In this document: in pieces, positions 58,411 through 64,000 of the stretch
Layout of the letters: every line of letters begins with the position of its first letter
Position numbering within the stretch: position 1 is the stretch's first letter
Assembly: GCA_937967325.1 (NCBI GenBank)
Contig: CALBSQ010000305.1
Coordinates: forward strand, 4,700 to 68,699
Source: an uncultured Chloroflexota bacterium
Lineage (GTDB): Bacteria > Chloroflexota > UBA4733
Direction: 5' to 3'
Length of the DNA: 64,000 nt
Notes under the pieces: generated by a model
Seen by the model: only the letters and a program-made list of their open reading frames with translations
Database searches by the model: none
What the model was told of the DNA's origin: nothing
Translations under genes and position numbers: made by a program

Positions 58411-59781
58411 TTAGCTTCCGGCGACTGTCGCGCCGGGGAGCACGCCACCAACGGTCGTGTAGAGCAGTATCACATTGAGGGCCACGATCACCATAGCACA
58501 GACGACTGAAAGGACACGAACGACCGGACCGTTCACCAACAAGTCGCCCATCACGTCGCGGCGGCGCGTGAGCAAGATCAGGCTAATGATCGGCACCGGC
58601 AAGACGAAGCTCAACACCACCTGGCTCACCACGAGCACCTGGCTGGAGTCGAGCCCGATCTTGATCACGATGAGCGCCGGCAGCATCGTCAGCAGCCGGC
58701 GCAGCCAGATGGGAACTGTGAAGTTGATGAAGCCTTGCATGATGATCTGGCCGGCCATCGTGCCCACCGCGGAGGAGGAGAGGCCGGACGCCAGCAGCGA
58801 GATGCCGAACACGACGCTACTGGCGCCGCCCAGCAGCGGCGTCAATGTCTGGAAGGCCTGCTCTATCGTGCCCACGTCGCTGTGGCCGGTGTTGTGGAAG
58901 ACGCTCGCCGCCATAAACAGCATGGCCATATTGATCAGCCCGGCAAGCCCCATCGCCATCACCACGTCCGCGATCTCGAAGCGAAAGATGCGCCGCGCCT
59001 CGGCGGGATTCCTGCCGACGATGCGGCGCTGGGTCAGGCTGGAGTGTAAGTAGATGACGTGCGGCATCACGGTCGCGCCGACGATGCCTACTACCAGGAG
59101 GGTACTATCGCCGTTGAGCCAGGGTACGACGGAGTGGTAGGCGATTTGCCCCCAATCGGGACGGGCGAACACCGTTTCCAGGACGTAGCTGAGCGCGATC
59201 ACCCCGACCAACACCCCGATGACCGCCTCCAATGGCCGGAAGCCATAGCGCTGCAGGCCGAGGATGGCAAAGGTGCAAACACCGGTGAGCAGACCAGCGA
59301 CAAATAAAGGGATGTGGAACAGGATATTGAAGCCGATGCTGGCGCCCAAGAACTCTGCCAGGTCGGTCGCCATGGCCCCGACCTCAGCCACGACCCACAT
59401 GCCGAACACAACCGGGAAGGGAAAGTGCCGGCGGCACAGCTCGGGCAAGTTCAACCCGGTCGCGATGCCCACCTTAGCGGACATGCTCTGGAGCAACATG
59501 GCCATAAGGTTGGCCAGGACGATGACCCAGAGCAAGTTGTAGCCGAACTGGGCGCCGCCACCGATGTTGGTCGCGAAGTTGCCAGGATCGATGTAGGCCA
59601 CGCAAGCGATGAATGCCGGTCCCAAGAAAGGCAACACCGCCAGGGGCCCGCGACGCCGGCCCTCGATGGCGGCCCGCGCGGCCGTTTCCGTGCGTTTGGT
59701 CTGAGGCGTCGGGACCGGCTCCCGCCTTGACACGTCTCGGACGAGCGTAGCCTCATGCTTCGTCGCCGGCAATGGCTCCAA
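58411..59781 (-). CDS. mntH: Nramp family Mn2+/Fe2+ transporter
   Basis: 456 residues from TTG 59781, 5 nt behind GGAGG. Eleven or so membrane helices. The metal-binding motifs are intact: YIDPGNFATN in helix 1 (DPGN) and VMPHVIYLHSS in helix 6 (MPH). GMWVVAEVGAMATDLAEFLG and the helix-8 to helix-10 regions also fit. Imports manganese or ferrous iron with protons. A good promoter lies directly upstream. Confidence 0.93.
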   Translation of the reverse strand: MEPLPATKHEATLVRDVSRREPVPTPQTKRTETAARAAIEGRRRGPLAVLPFLGPAFIACVAYIDPGNFATNIGGGAQFGYNLLWVIVLANLMAMLLQSMSAKVGIATGLNLPELCRRHFPFPVVFGMWVVAEVGAMATDLAEFLGASIGFNILFHIPLFVAGLLTGVCTFAILGLQRYGFRPLEAVIGVLVGVIALSYVLETVFARPDWGQIAYHSVVPWLNGDSTLLVVGIVGATVMPHVIYLHSSLTQRRIVGRNPAEARRIFRFEIADVVMAMGLAGLINMAMLFMAASVFHNTGHSDVGTIEQAFQTLTPLLGGASSVVFGISLLASGLSSSAVGTMAGQIIMQGFINFTVPIWLRRLLTMLPALIVIKIGLDSSQVLVVSQVVLSFVLPVPIISLILLTRRRDVMGDLLVNGPVVRVLSVVCAMVIVALNVILLYTTVGGVLPGATVAGS

Positions 59782-59831
59782 GCTCGCCTCCTTGATTGTT
59801 TCTGCGCATATCGAAAGTTGTTGGCACTCAA

Positions 59832-59860
59832 ATAATAACCATGAGCAGCCGCAAATGCAA
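59832..59860 (-). promoter_or_regulatory. Promoter of the Nramp gene
   Basis: Read on the - strand: TTGCAT (59860-59855), 17-base spacer, TATTAT (59837-59832), about 50 bases before the start codon in a locally AT-rich stretch. Confidence 0.6.
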
Positions 59861-59877
59861 GCGTGCGAGTCACCGGT

Positions 59878-60309
59878 CTAGCCCGGGGCCGGTGACGGGG
59901 CCGGGATGATGCGCGGTTGGCCGGCGGGCGCCAGCAGAGAGAAGAGTGCGACGGCAGCCACCTCGCCGGAATTAACAGGCCGGTGCGGCAACCCCGGCAG
60001 CTCGCTCCAGCACTGATCGGAGCTGAGCGTTACTCCCACGTGCTCGCGTATCTCCACCTGGAGGACGCCCTGCAAGACGCACAGGCTTCCCGGGCCCGGG
60101 TGCGTGTGCCACAGCCCGGCGTAGTGGGGCGGATAGACCTCGCGGTCGACGGTGGCCAGGAGTTGACCGTCGTCGCCGGGGAAGCGCTGAGTGAACAAGA
60201 ATTGGGGCGACGGCGGCGATCCGCGTGGGCCTACAATGGTCCCGCCTGGCGCGCATCCGGCCATTAGCAGCAGAACCACGACGCAGCAGGTCCCCAACAG
60301 TGGGCGCAT
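59878..60309 (-). CDS. Cupin-domain lipoprotein
   Basis: About 143 residues from ATG 60309; the upstream extension is not conserved in style. Lipobox LLMAGC-A. The remainder is a small cupin barrel: VDREVYPPHYAGLWHTHPGPGSLCVLQGVLQVEI with the metal-type H-x-H motif, and ELPGLPHRPVNSGEVAAVALF with the second-motif His. Such lipoproteins often resemble cupin regulators of peroxide or metal response; activity unknown. A TACACT hexamer on this strand six bases before the ATG suggests a leaderless message. Confidence 0.75.
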   Translation of the reverse strand: MRPLLGTCCVVVLLLMAGCAPGGTIVGPRGSPPSPQFLFTQRFPGDDGQLLATVDREVYPPHYAGLWHTHPGPGSLCVLQGVLQVEIREHVGVTLSSDQCWSELPGLPHRPVNSGEVAAVALFSLLAPAGQPRIIPAPSPAPG

Positions 60310-60325
60310 AACGATAGTGTAATCT

Positions 60326-60355
60326 TTGACCGACCGCGGCAGCAGGCCGTACACT
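60326..60355 (+). promoter_or_regulatory. Promoter of the rpmH operon
   Basis: TTGACC (60326-60331), 18-base spacer and TACACT (60350-60355), 41 bases before the rpmH start codon. Confidence 0.6.
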
Positions 60356-60396
60356 GGTCGGCTGAGGCGTTATAGCTAGCTTGGAAACACGGACGG

Positions 60397-60534
60397 ATGA
60401 AGAGAACCTGGCAACCGAAGCGCATCCCACGCCGACGCGAGCACGGCTTCTTGAAGCGCATGTCCACGCGAGCAGGGAGGCACATCTTGGCTGCGCGGCG
60501 GCTGAAGGGCCGGCACAAGCTGACGGTGGTCTAG
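60397..60534 (+). CDS. rpmH: Ribosomal protein bL34
   Basis: 45 residues: MKRTWQPKRIPRRREHGFLK, then RMSTRAGRHILAARRLKGRH and KLTVV. This is a canonical bL34 of the large ribosomal subunit, with the expected length and extreme basicity. ATG 60397 follows a GGACGG segment. It leads the rpmH-rnpA-yidD-yidC-jag group found near the replication origin in many bacteria. It is only 45 codons long and easily missed. Confidence 0.97.
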   Translation: MKRTWQPKRIPRRREHGFLKRMSTRAGRHILAARRLKGRHKLTVV

Positions 60535-60559
60535 CCCAAGGGAGGAGCGAGTCGCCAGC

Positions 60560-60940
60560 GTGGACAAGGAGCACCGCGTCCGCAGCCGAGGCGACTTCAT
60601 ACGGGTCCAGCGGGACGGTCGCCGCCTGGCACATCCCCTGCTCCGTCTGCAGTGGGCGGCCAACGGCCTCGACGTCACGAGGTTCGGTTTCGTCGTCGGC
60701 AAGCGGGTCGCGCGAAAGGCGCACGAGCGCAACCTGGTCCGCCGACGACTGCGCGCACTGGCGCGCAGTCGGGTTGCTCAGCTCGCGCCGGGTATGGACA
60801 TTGTCGTCATAGCGCAGCGGCCGGCGGCGACGGCGAGCTTCGCCGAGCTTGCGACGGCGTTGCAGCAACTGATTCGGCGCGCGCCGTTAGCGGGCTCGCA
60901 GAGCGGAGAGGGGAGCGCGGCCGACGCGACAGCGCCGTGA
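60560..60940 (+). CDS. rnpA: Ribonuclease P protein component
   Basis: 126 residues from GTG 60560, 25 bases after rpmH. RnpA features: HRVRSRGDFIRVQRDGRRLAHP, RFGFVVGKRVARKAHERNLVRRRLRA (the RNR motif that contacts the RNA) and PGMDIVVIAQRPAA. Assists the catalytic RNA in 5' maturation of tRNA. The short C-terminal tail (SGEGSAADATAP) is lineage specific. Overlaps yidD (GTGA). Confidence 0.95.
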   Translation: MDKEHRVRSRGDFIRVQRDGRRLAHPLLRLQWAANGLDVTRFGFVVGKRVARKAHERNLVRRRLRALARSRVAQLAPGMDIVVIAQRPAATASFAELATALQQLIRRAPLAGSQSGEGSAADATAP

Positions 60941-61146
60941 GGCAGCTCGTTCTCCTAGCAATACGCGGCTACCAGCGCTTCATCTCGCCGCTGCTCCCAC
61001 CGTCCTGCCGGTACCAGCCCACCTGCTCCGAGTACGCGTTCCAGGCCATCAGTAGGTATGGTATAGTCCGAGGAGGGGCGAAAGCGCTCTGGCGCATCTT
61101 GCGCTGTCATCCATTTAGTCGGGGTGGCTACGATCCTCTACGGTAA
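60937..61146 (+). CDS. yidD: Membrane protein insertion efficiency factor YidD
   Basis: 69 residues from GTG 60937, overlapping the rnpA stop. The DUF37/haemolytic-domain signature is complete: LLAIRGYQRFISPLLPPSCRYQPTCSEYA, then AISRYGIVRGGAKALWRILRCHPFSRGGYDPLR with three conserved Cys. YidD is an amphipathic membrane-associated helper of YidC-dependent insertion; the position between rnpA and yidC is standard. Confidence 0.95.
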   Translation: MRQLVLLAIRGYQRFISPLLPPSCRYQPTCSEYAFQAISRYGIVRGGAKALWRILRCHPFSRGGYDPLR

Positions 61147-61206
61147 GCCGGGCCCCGGCCACTTGTTTTGCCGGATGGAAACCGAATAGAGGAGGCCATT
61201 TCGACC

Positions 61207-62247
61207 TTGGGCGCCTTGTGGACCCAGTACGTCATCGACCCCATGACGTGGGGACTGGACCAGTTTACTCATTACCTGTGGGGCAGCTATGCCCTGGCCA
61301 TCATCGCCTTCACCATCTTTATCAAGGTCTTGCTGCTGCCACTGACCATGAAGCAGCTGCAGAGCCAGCGGGCGCAGCAGGCGCTCCAGCCGCAGCTTCA
61401 GGAGCTGAAGCGAAAGTACGGCAATGACAAGGTTAAGCTGAACGAAGAGACCATGCGTCTCTATAAGGAGAATAACGCCAATCCCGTCGCCGGATGCTTG
61501 CCGACGCTGATTCAGTTCCCTATCCTTATCGGCCTCTACAATGCCCTGTACGCGCTGCTTCGCCAGCCGGGCGTCCACGCCGGCTTCTTGTGGGTCAGGA
61601 ACCTCGCCCTTCCCGACTTCTGGTCGGTGACCGACCCGGTGACCCATCACATGATCTTTAACGGCCTCTTCATCCTTCCGCTGCTGGCGGGTGGCTTGCA
61701 GTGGATTCAACAGCGCATGATGATGAACCCAGCGGCCAACCAGGATCCGCAGCAGAAGATGATGAATCAGATGATGCAGTTCATGCCGCTGATGGTCGTC
61801 TTCTTCGGCTTCCGTTTCCCGGCCGGTCTCGCCGTGTACTGGTGTACCTCCACCCTGGTCGCCATCGTCCAGCAATATTTCATCAACGGTTGGGGCTCGC
61901 TCGCGACTTTGGTCCCGGTCCTGCGCTACATCCCCCCGCCTGGGCGCTCCGGCATTGTCCCGCCGCCTCCCTCCGTGACTGCCCCCAGCGTTGATGATTC
62001 ACCGCGAGCGGTCAAGACCGCCGCCCGCGGTCGCCCACAGCTTAGCTCGTCGAATGGTCGAGATGCGAAGAGGGACGGACCAACAAATGGCGCCGCCGCT
62101 CCGTCTGGTCTCGAGGATGGCGGCACGGCGGCGCGCGGCGGCGCCGTCCGCGCAGCGCCTCGTGCGGGCGAGCAGGGAGTCCGTCGAAATGGACCGGACG
62201 CTGGCCGAACTCGTCCGGCAACACGAAAACAGGGGAGTAAGCGTTAG
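61207..62247 (+). CDS. yidC: Membrane protein insertase YidC/Oxa1 (SpoIIIJ type)
   Basis: 346 residues if TTG 61207 is used (GGAGG 11 nt upstream); the frame is open from 61168. Five membrane helices as in the short Gram-positive-type YidC. SYALAIIAFTIFIKVLLLPLTMKQ is the first core helix: the groove Arg usual at this point (IR-x-x-LLPL) is Lys here. NPVAGCLPTLIQFPILIGLY and FPAGLAVYWCTSTLVAIVQQYFI complete the fold. A long Pro/Arg-rich C-terminal tail, about 110 residues, may bind ribosomes. Confidence 0.93.
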   Translation: MGALWTQYVIDPMTWGLDQFTHYLWGSYALAIIAFTIFIKVLLLPLTMKQLQSQRAQQALQPQLQELKRKYGNDKVKLNEETMRLYKENNANPVAGCLPTLIQFPILIGLYNALYALLRQPGVHAGFLWVRNLALPDFWSVTDPVTHHMIFNGLFILPLLAGGLQWIQQRMMMNPAANQDPQQKMMNQMMQFMPLMVVFFGFRFPAGLAVYWCTSTLVAIVQQYFINGWGSLATLVPVLRYIPPPGRSGIVPPPPSVTAPSVDDSPRAVKTAARGRPQLSSSNGRDAKRDGPTNGAAAPSGLEDGGTAARGGAVRAAPRAGEQGVRRNGPDAGRTRPATRKQGSKR

Positions 62248-62250
62248 CTC

Positions 62251-63048
62251 ATGGACCGCGTCGAAGCGACCGGCAGAACGGTCAACGAAGCGATCGACAA
62301 TGCCCTCGTGCGCCTGGCCACAACACGCGAGCACGTCGACGTCGAGATCATATCCGAGGGGAGCCGCGGCATCTTAGGAATCGGCGCCGAGGATGCCCGC
62401 GTCGTAGTGTTGTTGCGCGCCGCCGTGCCGAGCGCCACAGCGGCGCCATCACCCGTCGCCCCGCCTGCACGCCGGCCCTCCGGCCTGGAAGCCTCGGTGC
62501 GCCAGCCGCTCGCGCCGCTACACGAGGACCTACCGGATGTCGAAGAGCCGGACGAAGCTGGGGACGACGCGGCTGAGGGCGTCGCGATCGCGAGCGATGA
62601 GTTGATTGAGGTATCGACAGGGGCGCTACGAGAGCTCCTCACGCTGATGCACGTCGACGGCGAGGTGGAGATTCGGAGCAGCACATTCCCGCTGACCCTC
62701 AACGTCCACGGCGACGACCTGGGCATCCTGATCGGTCGCCACGGCGAGACCTTGGCAGCGCTCCAGTTTGTCGTCAACCTGGTCGTCGGCCGGCGCATGG
62801 GGCGCTGGACGCGTGTCGTCGTGGATGTCGAAGAGTACCGAATGCGGCGCGAGCGCACCTTGCGCGACATTGCCTCGCGGGCCGCCGATCGGGTCCGCCG
62901 AACGCGTCAGACCGTGACACTGGAGCCGATGCCGTCCAACGAGCGGCGCATCGTTCACCTGACCCTCCAGGGCGACCGCTTTGTGTCCACGCACAGCATC
63001 GGGGAAGGTGAGGGCCGCAAGGTGGTCATCTCGCCGCGGGGTCGATGA
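62251..63048 (+). CDS. jag: Jag/KhpB RNA-binding protein (SpoIIIJ-associated)
   Basis: 265 residues, 3 bases after yidC. Jag_N domain at the start (DRVEATGRTVNEAIDNALVRL, EIISEGSRGILGIGAEDARV), an acidic linker, a KH domain with the GRHGETLAALQFVVN loop (about 160-200), and an R3H domain at the end (LEPMPSNERRIVHLTLQGD). KhpB/EloR binds RNA and helps control elongation and envelope synthesis. Its stop overlaps the next start (ATGA). Confidence 0.95.
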   Translation: MDRVEATGRTVNEAIDNALVRLATTREHVDVEIISEGSRGILGIGAEDARVVVLLRAAVPSATAAPSPVAPPARRPSGLEASVRQPLAPLHEDLPDVEEPDEAGDDAAEGVAIASDELIEVSTGALRELLTLMHVDGEVEIRSSTFPLTLNVHGDDLGILIGRHGETLAALQFVVNLVVGRRMGRWTRVVVDVEEYRMRRERTLRDIASRAADRVRRTRQTVTLEPMPSNERRIVHLTLQGDRFVSTHSIGEGEGRKVVISPRGR

Positions 63049-63911
63049 GCGACGGAAACCGGTTGGCGCCTGAGTACGTGGTGCTCGGGCACATCACCCT
63101 GGATCGGGTGGAATCCGGTCACCTTCTGGGCGGCACGACGTCCTACGGCGCCTTGACGGCTCGGCGGCTGGGTTACCGCGCCGCTATCGCCACCGCTGGC
63201 GCGCCACCGGAGGCGGAGGCGTTACGGGCCGAGGGTATCCTCATTTCATCCTTAGCTTCCGACGCACCCACCATATTCGAGAATGTCTATCGCGGAGGGG
63301 AGCGTCAGCAATTCCTGCGCTCGGTCGCCGCTCCGGTGACGGCGGACGCGATCCCCCTGCACTGGCGGCAGGCCCGTGTGGTTCACCTGGGGCCACTCAC
63401 CCAGGAACTGGACGTGACAATCGCCAAGGGCTTTCCCGACGCGCTGGTCGGAGCCACGCCACAAGGATGGCTTCGCCAGTGGGACTCGGCCGGCAAGGTG
63501 AGCGCCACCGACTGGAAAGATGCCGAAGACACCCTCTCCCAAATCGACGCGCTGGTCTTTAGCGAGCAAGACGTGAGCGGCGACCGGGCATTGATCGACC
63601 GCTACACGCGACTGGCCCGTGTTGCCGTCCTCACGCGCGGCAGCGAGGGTTGCGTCGTTTATTCCGATGGCGCCACCTGCAGCCTACCGGCGTTCCCGAC
63701 CCACGAGGTAGAGCCTACCGGCGCCGGCGACGTATTCGCGGCGGCCTTCTTCCTGAAGTACGCGGAAACCCGCGACGCCTGCGCGTCCGCTACCTGGGCG
63801 AACTGCGTCGCCTCCTTCGCCGTCGAGGCCCCCGGGACGCAGGGCATCCCCACGCTGGAGCAGGTGCGCACGCGCTTCGCGCGCCGGGACGCCGGGGCGA
63901 GGGGGCGATGA
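63045..63911 (+). CDS. PfkB-family sugar/nucleoside kinase
   Basis: 288 residues, overlapping jag by 4 bases. Ribokinase-fold features: VVLGHITLDRVESGHLLGGTTSYGALTARRLGY at the N-terminus, VLTRGSEGCVVYSDG, and the catalytic-base/anion-hole signature EVEPTGAGDVFAAAFF near the C-terminus. The N-terminal pattern resembles the subgroup that includes inositol- and fructose-type kinases, but substrate cannot be assigned. It ends in a short tandem duplication. Confidence 0.88.
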   Translation: MSDGNRLAPEYVVLGHITLDRVESGHLLGGTTSYGALTARRLGYRAAIATAGAPPEAEALRAEGILISSLASDAPTIFENVYRGGERQQFLRSVAAPVTADAIPLHWRQARVVHLGPLTQELDVTIAKGFPDALVGATPQGWLRQWDSAGKVSATDWKDAEDTLSQIDALVFSEQDVSGDRALIDRYTRLARVAVLTRGSEGCVVYSDGATCSLPAFPTHEVEPTGAGDVFAAAFFLKYAETRDACASATWANCVASFAVEAPGTQGIPTLEQVRTRFARRDAGARGR

Positions 63912-63929
63912 GGCGAGGGGGCGATGAGG
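63898..63929. repeat. 16-bp tandem duplication at the end of the kinase gene
   Basis: CGAGGGGGCGATGAGG occurs twice in direct succession (63898-63913 and 63914-63929); the stop codon of the kinase lies in the first copy. The second copy contains an ATG (63924) that could start another frame running to the window edge, but the GGGGG before it is too close to act as a good ribosome-binding site. Confidence 0.7.
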
Positions 63930-64000
63930 CGACTGGCTATTGGGAAGCCGGCGACGAGACCGGAACATCTCCCAATCCGGCCTGCAAGGCGCCAGCCTCC

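Noticed and set aside
63924..64000. Possible start of another + strand gene at the right edge
   Set aside because: The ATG lies in the second copy of a tandem duplication, the ribosome-binding site is too close, and the 25 codons show no family signal.

Overview
The window is GC-rich bacterial DNA with dense genes, frequent GTG and TTG starts, many lipoproteins and Pro/Thr-rich secreted proteins. It carries the conserved block rpmH-rnpA-yidD-yidC-jag, a DarA-type c-di-AMP receptor, a GerMN lipoprotein, repeats of the FGYPxTE/QYFQRARFEYHPE type and FixH/CopC/CopD fusions. Together these point to an uncultured member of the Chloroflexota. This is inference from gene style; there is no rRNA gene to settle it.

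Layout. 0-7.5 kb: the end of an unknown gene, a luciferase-like oxidoreductase, a small membrane-protein cluster (YtxH, DUF883-like, holin-like, DUF3618), a long perfect inverted repeat, DarA and Bcp, then a hypothetical-mazG-hemW operon. 7-16.4 kb: lipoproteins and secreted proteins, an orphan winged-helix regulator with a degenerate receiver, a small molybdopterin oxidoreductase, an Amidase_2 protein and a Cys-stapled beta-helix protein.

16.6-21.3 kb is the most unusual part. It is a same-strand, tightly packed cassette with less GC-biased codons that starts beside a broken PHP phosphatase. In order it encodes a 5-hmdU-DNA-kinase helical-domain protein (DNA base hypermodification family), a MazG-like NTP pyrophosphohydrolase with its C-terminal part lost, a stand-alone acyl carrier protein, an XRE regulator, an ImmA/IrrE metallopeptidase fused to a chagasin-like (I42) inhibitor, a papain-like C1 peptidase, and a thymidylate-synthase-like protein split by a frameshift. 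I read it as a mobile nucleotide- or DNA-base-modification and conflict system with a built-in protease/inhibitor switch.

21.3-35 kb: an ABC-2 exporter, a HEPN protein with its small partner, a sulfatase and a PhyH dioxygenase, a TetR-HlyD-MFS efflux operon, a large STAND/TPR regulator, and gene remnants (group II intron RT, alpha/beta hydrolase). 35-42.6 kb: copper-related and membrane proteins, including a giant CopC-CopD-FixH-cupredoxin fusion. 42.6-47.7 kb: a branched-chain-type binding lipoprotein, a zinc-site-dead amidase, a GerMN lipoprotein and a hypothetical protein.

47.9-60.3 kb is a metal-homeostasis block: a hypB remnant, a Fur-family regulator with a NiCoT permease and a palindromic operator, Zur with a divergent znuA-znuC-znuB-znuB operon, a VapBC module, a universal stress protein and an Nramp transporter. 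60.3-64 kb is the rpmH-rnpA-yidD-yidC-jag operon followed by a PfkB kinase. No tRNA, rRNA, CRISPR array or intact transposase was seen.
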